5,458 bases of DNA from Desulfurococcales archaeon (GTDB lineage Archaea > Thermoproteota > Thermoprotei_A > Sulfolobales > NBVN01), in assembly GCA_021158735.1 (NCBI GenBank), contig JAGGUC010000030.1, positions 1-5,458 on the forward strand. The letters are read 5' to 3'. Below the pieces are notes generated by a model. It did no database searches. It saw nothing but the letters and a program-made list of their open reading frames with translations, and was not told the DNA's origin. Position 1 is the first letter of the stretch; each line of letters starts with the position of its first letter. A program made the position numbers and the translations under genes. Below, piece by piece: positions 1 to 5,458 of the stretch.

Positions 1-355
1 AAGGCAGCTTTCTGTATCTTATTGTGTGCTTACCCCTGTAGTAGAGGTCTCTTATTGTTGGGTACTCATTATTCACTAAGGTGTCGTATATTATGCTAGC
101 CATTAGAACTGTTTGCATAAACTTTTTTGCCTCTCCAGCGTTAAGGAGCGACCTTCTTAGAGATTCGTTCCCTATTCTCAGAATACCTTTTTCACGGTCA
201 AATATGGTATTAGCTAAAGTTCTCTTTCTTATAACCATTACTGGAGGGCTTCCCTTAAGTATCTGCTCGGCTATCTCACCGAACTTTCTCCTAAGTATCT
301 TTAGGGCTTTCTCCCTAGCCTTCACATCTTTAGATGAAACATACGTAAGCGCCAT
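1..355 (-). CDS. top6A: DNA topoisomerase VI subunit A (5' part, cut by window edge)
   Basis: Translating the minus strand from the ATG at 355 gives an open frame of 118 codons that leaves the window without a stop. The protein begins MALTYVSSKDVKAREKA, then reads IRKRTLANTIF at 42-52, a form typical of Top6A. PTIRDLYYR at 99-107 is the winged-helix (CAP-like) active-site motif, and the second tyrosine (Y106, codon at 38-40) should be the nucleophile that forms the 5'-phosphotyrosyl link to DNA. The Mg-binding Toprim domain that normally follows lies outside the window. In this family TopoVI A pairs with B as an A2B2 type IIB enzyme that passes one duplex through another; A is also the relative of the meiotic nuclease Spo11. 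The start is chosen because AAGGTG sits 6 nt upstream; an in-frame GTG at 364 is a weaker alternative. It follows top6B by 10 nt, so the two are probably co-transcribed. Confidence 0.95.
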   Translation of the reverse strand, partial: MALTYVSSKDVKAREKALKILRRKFGEIAEQILKGSPPVMVIRKRTLANTIFDREKGILRIGNESLRRSLLNAGEAKKFMQTVLMASIIYDTLVNNEYPTIRDLYYRGKHTIRYRKLP

Positions 356-361
356 ACCGGA

Positions 362-367
362 CACCTT
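362..367 (-). promoter_or_regulatory. Ribosome binding site of top6A
   Basis: The minus strand reads AAGGTG, overlapping the TAA stop of top6B, with 6 nt before the top6A ATG. It matches the archaeal 16S anti-SD complement (GAGGTG core). It supports the ATG at 355 and coupled translation of B then A. Confidence 0.7.
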
Positions 368-1946
368 ACTCGATGCTTACGACCACTTCATTAACTGACT
401 TTATTTTGAAAGCCTTTAGTTTTTGATTAAGTAGCTTAAGTAACCTTGATTCTATGTTATCAGAATTTATACTATCAACTATTTTTGCTAAGGCTTGAGC
501 GACTTCGGGGATGTACTTGGCTATAGTTACGGCCTTCTCTGCCTCTTCAATTTCCTTTCTCTTTTTAGATAAGTAGAGCTTGAGTCTCCTAGCTACCTCA
601 CGTATGGCTGATATTAATTCCTTCTCTATCTCAGGTACGTCAGCTATGGATTCCTTTCCGACACCCTTATACGGTATCTTAGTGCTGCATATGTGCACTA
701 GCACCACTAGTGGTGCTGGAAACGATACACCATAATACCCCCAGTCGATCTCGTCATTAACTATCTTGAATGACACATCAGATCCTTCATCATACAGCAG
801 AGGGATCTTATTTGCATACCTAAGTAGTTGCGGCTTTTCTGAGGCTTTTATGCCGCCACCGTAGGCTAATCCTACTTCAACTACGAAGGCATGTCCCTCA
901 TAAACGGAGGGCTTCCTGGTTACGGCAGCCACAAATTCAGGGCGTAATATCGCGTTGAGTCCGGTCTCAATTATTTCCTCACCAAGATATGACAGGTGGT
1001 AAGCTCTTGGAGGTTTTATGTCTCTAATTTTCTTTATGGTTCTCACTAATCTGTCGACATCCTCTAAAGTGAGTCTGTGAGGGTTAGCTGTTGATGGAAG
1101 TCCTGCATTATTCAAGATATTACGTGCTGTCACCTCACCAATGCATTGAAACTCTCTAATAAGAAAATCGGAAAGATTCTCAGCAGTAGTTAATTGCAAC
1201 ATCATCTTCATCATCTCTAGGTCTACGCCGTAAGGATGCGGCTTAACCTCGCGTGGCGGCGAAGGCATCTTAGTTGTTGACCTTTCAAAATACACTATAT
1301 TACCATCAGGGTCACTGAAGACGAGTTCAGCATATGGAGCGATAACAGCAGTTCGTCTGAGGTATTCATAGATCTTTGATTTAGACCTGCTCCAGTCACC
1401 TTCTAGGTAAACCTTAACTATGGTTCCGTGCCAACTATTTGTCTTGCTGTAGTAGCCTCTTTCCAGAATTATTGGTTTATTGTTTTTGATGTCGATTCTT
1501 ATTTTAAAGTAGTGTATTCTTCTAGAATTTATTGGGGCAGATATGACCTCGACAGGCTTTCCTGTAGTTACTTGACCATAGAGAACAGCCATTTTAGCGC
1601 CCAGCCCGAACATGCCGCGTGTTTGCCTTAAAACGTACTTACTACTGTATAAAAGTTGCCCGAACGCTGAGGGTATGTGGCCTGGAGGTATACCTATGCC
1701 GTTATCCTCAACCGTAACACTGAATACATTACCTCTTTCGTTGTCCTTATCCCTCTTAATGCTCACCTTAATGATCGGTAGTATTCCGTGGGCATCTGTG
1801 GCGTCGAGAGCGTTCTCAACTAGTTCCCTCACAGTCTGGTAGAGGGCTCGTGATGGATTTGAAAAGCCAGCTATTTCTTTATTTCGGTAAAAGAATTCTG
1901 ATGGCGTCAAGCTCGTAAACTTCTCTATAGCTACTGCTGCGGTCAC
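366..1946 (-). CDS. top6B: DNA topoisomerase VI subunit B (ATPase)
   Basis: This is the ATPase subunit of topoisomerase VI, which dimerises on ATP binding and gates strand passage by subunit A. At 526 residues it has the usual full length of about 530. GHKL motifs are intact: N box ELVENALDA at 41-49 (E41 general base, N45 Mg ligand), G1 box DNGIGIP at 81-87, G2 box RGMFGLGAK at 110-118 and a G3-like GTIVKVYLEG at 174-183. The H2TH insert covers roughly 230-310, including CIGEVTARNIL at 268-278. The transducer domain follows, with KIPYKGVGKES at 423-433; K431 is the likely switch lysine contacting the ATP gamma-phosphate, by analogy with the gyrase QTK loop. The C-terminal part (440-515) is helical and lysine/glutamate rich, fitting the lever that reaches subunit A. 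The start is GTG (codon 1944-1946) behind a strong AGGTGGTG site; no in-frame upstream start comes close to it. No frameshift is seen. Confidence 0.97.
   Translation of the reverse strand: MTAAVAIEKFTSLTPSEFFYRNKEIAGFSNPSRALYQTVRELVENALDATDAHGILPIIKVSIKRDKDNERGNVFSVTVEDNGIGIPPGHIPSAFGQLLYSSKYVLRQTRGMFGLGAKMAVLYGQVTTGKPVEVISAPINSRRIHYFKIRIDIKNNKPIILERGYYSKTNSWHGTIVKVYLEGDWSRSKSKIYEYLRRTAVIAPYAELVFSDPDGNIVYFERSTTKMPSPPREVKPHPYGVDLEMMKMMLQLTTAENLSDFLIREFQCIGEVTARNILNNAGLPSTANPHRLTLEDVDRLVRTIKKIRDIKPPRAYHLSYLGEEIIETGLNAILRPEFVAAVTRKPSVYEGHAFVVEVGLAYGGGIKASEKPQLLRYANKIPLLYDEGSDVSFKIVNDEIDWGYYGVSFPAPLVVLVHICSTKIPYKGVGKESIADVPEIEKELISAIREVARRLKLYLSKKRKEIEEAEKAVTIAKYIPEVAQALAKIVDSINSDNIESRLLKLLNQKLKAFKIKSVNEVVVSIE
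700..717. repeat. 18-bp perfect palindrome inside top6B
   Basis: AGCACCACTAGTGGTGCT is exactly self-complementary and sits in the stretch of top6B encoding the conserved transducer strand APLVVLV. A further copy of its arm in near-matching form (AGTGCT) lies at 681-686. A regulatory role is not shown; biased codon choice over a PLVVLV run may account for it. Confidence 0.6.
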
Positions 1947-1951
1947 CCACT

Positions 1952-1959
1952 CACCACCT
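1952..1959 (-). promoter_or_regulatory. Ribosome binding site of top6B
   Basis: The minus strand reads AGGTGGTG, two overlapping GGTG cores, ending 5 nt before the GTG start at 1946. The first core (AGGTG) has 8 nt spacing and the second 5 nt. This strong site decides the GTG start. Confidence 0.7.
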
Positions 1960-1979
1960 ACTCTCTTTAATCCAAAAAT

Positions 1980-1990
1980 ACTTTTAAGCC
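1980..1990 (-). promoter_or_regulatory. Putative TATA box of the top6B-top6A operon
   Basis: The minus strand reads GGCTTAAAAGT here. The CTTAAAAG core resembles an archaeal TATA element and is preceded by the purine-rich GATGAGG, a possible BRE. With the usual 25-27 nt from TATA centre to start, transcription would begin near 1958, giving a leader of about 12 nt that just includes the ribosome site. This is inferred from pattern only. Confidence 0.5.
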
Positions 1991-2056
1991 CTCATCACTT
2001 ACGGTGTGAGTTCCATGAGCAGGTAATGTACTAGAACATCCTCATGTAGGTCAGGG

Positions 2057-2068
2057 CCTTAATTAAGG
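2057..2068. repeat. 12-bp palindrome after the dys stop codon
   Basis: CCTTAATTAAGG is exactly self-complementary and begins 6 nt past the end of dys. It has no loop or following T-run, so it is a poor terminator and more like a protein site, if it is anything. A palindrome of this length is expected about once by chance in a window this size. Confidence 0.4.
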
Positions 2069-2074
2069 TCAAAT

Positions 2075-3025
2075 TTAGTCGAGCGTGTCTTCGAGTGCGT
2101 TTATTATGTATGTTGTTAATATAGGTAATATGACTGTTACATCACCATAGACTGTAGCATGTTTGGCTGTGGATTTCACCTTTCCCCACGATATAGCCTC
2201 TCTGGTCTTAGCCCCACTGAGGCTGCCGTCCCATTCTATTGCTGTCGTTACATATACAGCGTAATCTAGACCTCCTTTAAACTGATTCCACCATATGGTG
2301 TGGTGCTTGCTTATACCACCTCCTAATATGAGTGCAGTACTAATCTTAGAGGTAAATACTATGTCTGCAAGTTTCTTCATGTCGCTGAGTATGTCCAGTT
2401 CGAAACCAGTAAACTGTGAGTATACATACAGGTTCGTACCGAAAGCACCGTCAACAATACCTGGAACAAAGACCTTTGCGCCAGATCTGTAGGCAGCCCC
2501 AAGTACCGAGTTTTCATCTCCAGCTAACCTCCTGCCTACTTCCTGGCACACCTCACTTATGCTCCACTTTTTCTTGGCCCTAACTAACTCATTAACTAAG
2601 GACTTGGTGAAATCCTCAATTATTTTTCCGTAATGTTCGATAGGTATAAAGATATTGCCCAACCTGTGGTAGCCGTGTTCTTTCAATTTAATATCGTCAG
2701 CTTCAAAAACACCCTTAAGATAGGTTCCTCCCAAGGAGCGTGCTATGTCATGGTCTAGTGCGCCGCAGGTAGTTATTATTACATTAAAGTACCCCCCGTC
2801 AATTAGCTGAGCAATGACCCCCCTAATGCCCGTTGAGATTAGATTTCCTGTAAATGCTAGGAATTTGGTGTCCGAGTTCTTAATACCCTCAACTAGGATA
2901 TTGGCAGCTCGATGAAGTGATGCTGCGGTAAAGCCGTGTATTTCGCCATATAACTTGATCAGGTCCACAATACGCATATTCTTACTTACCCTTACGTCTC
3001 TGACAGGCTCGAAATCAAAGCTCAT
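2075..3025 (-). CDS. dys: Deoxyhypusine synthase
   Basis: The family moves the aminobutyl group of spermidine to a conserved lysine of translation factor (a)IF5A with NAD as cofactor, the first step of hypusine formation in the cytosol. The 316-residue protein aligns over its whole length with the human enzyme recalled from memory: FTGNLISTGIR at 58-68 and TTCGALDHD at 85-93 (NAD-binding loops), PGIVDGAFG at 188-196, GGGISKHH at 235-242, and EWDGSLSGA with REAISWGK up to residue 282. K282 matches the human intermediate-forming lysine 329, and H241, Y258, D266, E276 and W280 match other active-site residues. Two acidic spermidine-contact positions (human D243 and D316) are T197 and L269 here, probably an archaeal trait. 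The ATG shares one base with the hisS stop (TAATG), and GAGGTG lies 8 nt upstream, indicating translational coupling. It is the last gene of the three-gene unit. Confidence 0.95.
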   Translation of the reverse strand: MSFDFEPVRDVRVSKNMRIVDLIKLYGEIHGFTAASLHRAANILVEGIKNSDTKFLAFTGNLISTGIRGVIAQLIDGGYFNVIITTCGALDHDIARSLGGTYLKGVFEADDIKLKEHGYHRLGNIFIPIEHYGKIIEDFTKSLVNELVRAKKKWSISEVCQEVGRRLAGDENSVLGAAYRSGAKVFVPGIVDGAFGTNLYVYSQFTGFELDILSDMKKLADIVFTSKISTALILGGGISKHHTIWWNQFKGGLDYAVYVTTAIEWDGSLSGAKTREAISWGKVKSTAKHATVYGDVTVILPILTTYIINALEDTLD

Positions 3026-4293
3026 TAAGGTAGCACCTCAAGGGAGTCTAGCTCTACTGTCACCTGCTTCTTAGTGCTTAAATTCTTGATGGTTAGTTTG
3101 CCTTCACCGAATTCCTTCTCACCTATTATGACAACGTAGTTGTAGCCTCTTCTTGACGCCTGTCCTATTAGGTCGCTGAGTTTAACTATAGGGGCATGTC
3201 TGACATCAACGATAGTATTCATAGACCTCAGCTTTGAGGCAGCCTTATCAATGTAGGCGAAGTCATTAATAGATGCAATGAGCATGCACTTCTTTAACGC
3301 CCTCCCTACCTTGACTCCAGCCTCTTTTAAAGCTAGGTAAGTTCTATCTATACCTATAGAAAAGCCTGTTCCGGGGGTTTTAGGTCCTTCATACAGCGAT
3401 ATGAGTGTATCGTATCTGCCCCCACCACCTATACTGACGTTAATGTACGGTGTCATAACCTCGAATATGAACCCAGTGTAGTAAGCAAGCCCTCTCGCAA
3501 ACCCTAAGTCGACATACGCCCTAATTCCTAATTTCTTAGTTGCTTCAAGTATTTTGGATAGCTTGTTGACTGATTCCTTTATTTTACCATTAAATTTCAT
3601 GGACTTACTGAATTCAAGTAACTTTACTGGGTCTTCAGCTCTGAAGGAAATTAGTTCGTCGATGAATGACTTGTCGGCACTCGGGTACTCGCCAAGGATC
3701 TTATAGACCTCATCAACTAACTTCTTATCTAGGTAGTGTATGATCTCGTCTTGAACTTTTTCGGGGATCCCCCACCCACTAAGCAGCGTTCTTAATATGT
3801 CAACGCTCCCTAACTTTATCGTGTAATCTCTTAAATTGATCTTGGAGTAGTAATCCCTAAGTAGCATTAGTTGCTCTAAGTCGGAATATATGCTTGAGTC
3901 ACCTATATACTCGGTGCCAGCCTGAATAAATTCTCTATACCTAGCGAACTGAGGTTCTTCATACCTGAAAGCTGACCCTATGTAATATATCTTAATTGGT
4001 TTAGGCTCGGCTCTGAAGTACTTAAGGTATATTCTGGCTATACTTGCAGTGAATTCAGGTCTCAGACACACTTCGCGACCTGCCTTATCTGAAAAGACGT
4101 ACATGGACTTACTTATTTCTGGTCCTGACTTAATGGCGAAGAGCTTAAAGAGCTCTACGGTTGGGGGTATGACGTACCTGTACCCGTACAGCTCAGCTAT
4201 ATTCTGAAAAGCGTGTAGGAGGGTGTTTATCCCTTCAGAATCTGGAGGGAGTATGTCACGCATACCCCTAACAGGTTCTAGTTGAATGCTCAC
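3025..4293 (-). CDS. hisS: Histidyl-tRNA synthetase
   Basis: This class II aminoacyl-tRNA synthetase joins histidine to tRNA-His using ATP. The 422-residue length is normal. It opens with PVRGMRDILPP at 7-17, the classic HisRS N-terminus, then the motif 1 region near YVIPPTVELF at 40-49, CLRPEFTASIAR at 76-87 and motif 2 FRYEEPQFARYREF at 109-122 (R110, E112). An insertion domain covers about 150-255. The histidine-specific motif RGLAYYTG is at 267-274 with catalytic R267, followed by GGGGRYD at 289-295 and motif 3 GTGFSIGIDR at 308-317, Asp replacing the common Glu before the Arg. The C-terminal alpha/beta anticodon-binding domain runs from about 335 to 420. Both the RGLAYYTG motif and the anticodon domain argue against the HisZ paralogue. 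The start is GTG, overlapping the upstream TGA stop by four bases (GTGA), with GGGGTG 8 nt upstream. Confidence 0.97.
   Translation of the reverse strand: MSIQLEPVRGMRDILPPDSEGINTLLHAFQNIAELYGYRYVIPPTVELFKLFAIKSGPEISKSMYVFSDKAGREVCLRPEFTASIARIYLKYFRAEPKPIKIYYIGSAFRYEEPQFARYREFIQAGTEYIGDSSIYSDLEQLMLLRDYYSKINLRDYTIKLGSVDILRTLLSGWGIPEKVQDEIIHYLDKKLVDEVYKILGEYPSADKSFIDELISFRAEDPVKLLEFSKSMKFNGKIKESVNKLSKILEATKKLGIRAYVDLGFARGLAYYTGFIFEVMTPYINVSIGGGGRYDTLISLYEGPKTPGTGFSIGIDRTYLALKEAGVKVGRALKKCMLIASINDFAYIDKAASKLRSMNTIVDVRHAPIVKLSDLIGQASRRGYNYVVIIGEKEFGEGKLTIKNLSTKKQVTVELDSLEVLP
3034..3039 (-). promoter_or_regulatory. Ribosome binding site of dys inside the hisS 3' end
   Basis: The minus strand reads GAGGTG, a full match to the archaeal SD consensus, 8 nt before the ATG at 3025. 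It lies within the last codons of hisS and fixes the dys start. Confidence 0.75.
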
Positions 4294-4811
4294 TTTGACA
4301 GCACCCCTGCTATATCTTCTATTCTTAAGGTGTGCATAGTGTAATACGTTACATCACCGTGGGCATCGACGACAGCTATGACAGGTTGGTATCCCTTACT
4401 TAGTGAGGTTTTAACCCACTCTACTAGCTCATTAGCAGTAATAGGTGAGTTCTCTTCCGTCACGAAAACCATCATTTTCTTATTGCCCCACTCATAAATC
4501 AGAGTATTTTGTGAAAAACCTGATCTTGTCCTCCTACCTCTGTTTCTCAGATCTGTTAAGACAGTAAACTTTATCCAGTCGTACTTACTTCTCGAGTATT
4601 TAGCGAATAATTTCTTAAGGTCGAGCGTCTCCTCACAGTCTTTGACGCAGGCTAAGTTCTTGAACATTACGTATGCTAGTTCTGCGATGTCGAGTATGTA
4701 AGTCTTGTGTACTTTGGAGTATGTCCCTAGTCCAAGCTTACTAATTAAGTCACTGCCTCCCGATATGGCGAGTCTGCCATTTATCTCGCCAACTACTACT
4801 AGCTCCTCCAT
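4290..4811 (-). CDS. endA: tRNA-splicing endonuclease, probable structural (beta) subunit
   Basis: The 173-residue protein has the fold pattern of archaeal tRNA-intron endonuclease: an N-terminal domain (about 3-72) and a C-terminal nuclease-like domain (about 76-162) with KYDWIKFTVLTDLRNRG at 76-92 and the hallmark VIAVVDAHGDVTYY at 144-157. Active subunits use a Tyr-His-Lys triad. Here Y106 (TLIYEWG) fits the tyrosine. The loop that should carry the histidine reads WGNKKMMVFVTEE with no His, and the lysine position just before VIAVVD is Y141. The protein therefore looks catalytically dead, as in the structural subunit of crenarchaeal (alpha-beta)2 enzymes, and a catalytic paralogue should be encoded elsewhere. 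The strand-loop with D149 and D153 may be the acidic L10 contact used for assembly. It is the first gene of the unit; its ATG lacks a GGTG site, and the promoter position suggests a near-leaderless mRNA. The symbol is the family name; the subunit type is inferred. Confidence 0.85.
   Translation of the reverse strand: MEELVVVGEINGRLAISGGSDLISKLGLGTYSKVHKTYILDIAELAYVMFKNLACVKDCEETLDLKKLFAKYSRSKYDWIKFTVLTDLRNRGRRTRSGFSQNTLIYEWGNKKMMVFVTEENSPITANELVEWVKTSLSKGYQPVIAVVDAHGDVTYYTMHTLRIEDIAGVLSK
4302..4307 (-). promoter_or_regulatory. Ribosome binding site of hisS
   Basis: The minus strand reads GGGGTG, 8 nt before the GTG start of hisS and inside the 3' end of the preceding gene. It supports the GTG start and coupled translation. 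Confidence 0.65.
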
Positions 4812-4866
4812 AATCCCTTGCCTTTACCTAAGATTAACCTAAATAAACTTTCTTTATGATTACTAA
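4812..4866. other. Divergent promoter region between endA and mtnA
   Basis: This AT-rich gap separates two divergent genes. The only clear TATA-like stretch, CTAAATAAAC read on the plus strand (4839-4848), is the same one assigned to endA on the other strand. If it also drives mtnA, transcription would start near 4869. A weaker plus-strand candidate is TTTACCTA at 4823-4830, which would give a leader of about 27 nt. The two promoters therefore probably overlap. Confidence 0.45.
4838..4848 (-). promoter_or_regulatory. Putative TATA box of the endA-hisS-dys operon
   Basis: The minus strand reads GTTTATTTAGG, a good archaeal TATA-like element, preceded by purine-rich AAAGAAA as a possible BRE. 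Its centre lies 32 nt before the ATG at 4811, so transcription should start about 5 nt upstream of the ATG, giving a nearly leaderless message. That agrees with the absence of a GGTG ribosome site. Confidence 0.6.
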
Positions 4867-4872
4867 GAGGTG
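4867..4872 (+). promoter_or_regulatory. Ribosome binding site of mtnA
   Basis: GAGGTG, a full SD match, lies 6 nt before the TTG at 4879. Its last three bases are themselves an in-frame GTG (4870), an alternative start. Spacing favours TTG if the mRNA has a leader. Confidence 0.6.
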
Positions 4873-4878
4873 CTGATT

Positions 4879-5458
4879 TTGATTAAGCAGGCATTCAAAA
4901 CTATTGAGTGGCTGGATGGCAGACTCAGGTGGTTGAACACTCTCAAGCTTCCATATAAAGAAGAATATGTAGAGTCTAGCGGCTACGAGAGGGTAGCGGA
5001 AGCAATTGAGAGAATGGAGATAAGAGGGGCCCCGGCAATAGGGGTTGCAGCCGCATTTGCTGTTGCGTTAGCGGCCCTCAGCTTTAGGGGGGATAGTGTT
5101 GAAGATCTGAGAAACTACGTGATCAAAGCAATAGAAAGGCTAAGGCGGACTCGCCCAACAGCAGTTAATTTGTTCTGGGCTCTGAATAGGGTTGAGAACG
5201 TGCTGCAGAAGGGTGATGATGTTGAGGCGGTTAAGTCAGCAATAATTGATGAAGCTATGAAGATATACAGGGAGGACTTGGAAGTAAACATGAAGATCGG
5301 TGAGGTAGGAAGCAAAGTTATAGATGATGGCGACACGATCTTGACGCACTGTAATGCTGGCGCACTCGCTACTGCAGGCTTTGGAACAGCATTAGGTGTT
5401 GTAAGAGCAGCTTGGTACTCAGGTAAGCGTATTCGGGTAATAGCTACAGAAACAAGAC
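4879..5458 (+). CDS. mtnA: S-methyl-5-thioribose-1-phosphate isomerase (N-terminal part, cut by window edge)
   Basis: The frame from the TTG at 4879 runs 193 codons to the window edge, a little over half the usual length of about 350. It reads KTIEWLDGRL at 7-16, EIRGAPAIGVAAAF at 47-60, RTRPTAVNLFWAL at 90-102, THCNAGALAT at 156-165, GTALGVVRAA at 169-178 and VIATETR at 187-193. These are MtnA hallmarks; C158 in THCNAG is the catalytic cysteine, and the partner aspartate lies beyond the window. The enzyme turns methylthioribose-1-phosphate into methylthioribulose-1-phosphate in methionine salvage. The related ribose-1,5-bisphosphate isomerases and aIF2B-type proteins share the fold, but THCNAG and TRPTAVNLFW favour MtnA. 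The start could be TTG 4879 (GAGGTG 6 nt upstream) or GTG 4870, three codons longer; an in-frame TAA at 4864 rules out anything earlier. It is transcribed away from endA. Confidence 0.92.
   Translation, partial: MIKQAFKTIEWLDGRLRWLNTLKLPYKEEYVESSGYERVAEAIERMEIRGAPAIGVAAAFAVALAALSFRGDSVEDLRNYVIKAIERLRRTRPTAVNLFWALNRVENVLQKGDDVEAVKSAIIDEAMKIYREDLEVNMKIGEVGSKVIDDGDTILTHCNAGALATAGFGTALGVVRAAWYSGKRIRVIATETR

Larger units (their letters stand above)
1947..2074. other. Intergenic region between dys and top6B
   Basis: This 128-bp gap lies between the deoxyhypusine synthase stop and the top6B start. Besides the top6B promoter elements it holds a 12-bp perfect palindrome (CCTTAATTAAGG, 2057-2068) just after the dys stop, and a weak hairpin at 2014-2046 (CATGAG pairing with CTCATG, with an inner ATGT/ACAT pair). 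A TTTTT run on the minus strand at 1974-1978 could terminate the upstream transcript but would sit beyond the top6B TATA box. I see no tRNA, complete C/D box RNA or credible small ORF. Confidence 0.6.

Noticed and set aside
81..398. Plus-strand open frame of 105 codons at the left edge
   Set aside because: It lies antisense to top6A, whose minus-strand translation shows family motifs throughout, and its own translation has no recognisable domain.
1428..1842. Two plus-strand open frames (1428-1631 and 1612-1842)
   Set aside because: Both are antisense to the GHKL domain of top6B, which is fully conserved on the other strand; no ribosome site or domain supports them.
1990..2056. Possible C/D box guide RNA in the dys-top6B gap
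   Set aside because: The minus strand has a C-box-like GTGATGA at 1992-1998, but no CTGA D box follows at a fitting distance; the one CTGA (2051-2054) lies on the wrong side.
1947..2074. tRNA gene in the larger intergenic gap
   Set aside because: There is no GGTTCRANTCC-like T arm and no cloverleaf arms of the right spacing on either strand.
2295..2492. Plus-strand open frame of 65 codons
   Set aside because: It is antisense to the active-site region of deoxyhypusine synthase and has no features of its own.
3025..4293. HisZ (ATP-PRT regulatory subunit) instead of HisRS
   Set aside because: The RGLAYYTG motif, complete motifs 2 and 3 and the C-terminal anticodon-binding domain are all present, and no histidine synthesis genes are nearby.
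5115..5336. Minus-strand open frame of 73 codons
   Set aside because: It is the shadow of mtnA, whose plus-strand reading gives a continuous family match; the shadow is a low-complexity Ser/Leu-rich peptide.
4879..5458. Ribose-1,5-bisphosphate isomerase or aIF2B subunit instead of MtnA
   Set aside because: THCNAG, RTRPTAVNLFW and the N-terminal KTIEWLDG fit MtnA better; certainty would need the missing C-terminal half.

Overview
The window looks like a housekeeping stretch of a thermophilic archaeon, most likely a crenarchaeote (Thermoproteota). The evidence is DNA topoisomerase VI (top6B followed by top6A), an archaeal-type deoxyhypusine synthase, an archaeal HisRS, and a tRNA-splicing endonuclease paralogue without an intact catalytic triad. 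That last gene is the mark of lineages using a two-subunit (alpha-beta)2 enzyme. Internal ribosome sites match GAGGTG, and GTG or TTG starts occur beside ATG. Placement below phylum is not possible from what I can see.

Layout. Positions 1-1946 (minus strand) hold the topoisomerase VI pair: a complete top6B with a GTG start, then top6A 10 nt downstream. top6A is cut by the window edge after about 118 residues, just past its catalytic tyrosine. Positions 1947-2074 are intergenic and carry a likely top6B promoter and two weak inverted repeats. Positions 2075-4811 (minus strand) are a tightly packed three-gene unit in transcription order: splicing endonuclease structural subunit, hisS, deoxyhypusine synthase. 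The first junction is a 4-nt GTGA overlap and the second a 1-nt TAATG overlap. Positions 4812-4878 are a short divergent intergenic region. From about 4879 to the right edge (plus strand) lies the N-terminal half of methylthioribose-1-phosphate isomerase (mtnA).

How the genes fit together. The three-gene unit serves translation at three levels: intron removal from pre-tRNA, charging of tRNA-His, and hypusination of aIF5A. The topoisomerase genes appear to be a separate unit with its own promoter. mtnA recycles methylthioadenosine, a by-product of polyamine synthesis. This gives a loose thematic link to deoxyhypusine synthase, which consumes a polyamine, but that link is inference.

I found no CRISPR array, mobile element, tRNA or rRNA gene, and no wholly new system. 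The points most worth checking are the degenerate endonuclease triad, the altered substrate pocket of the deoxyhypusine synthase relative to the human enzyme, the shared TATA-like element and start ambiguity at mtnA, and an 18-bp perfect palindrome inside top6B.
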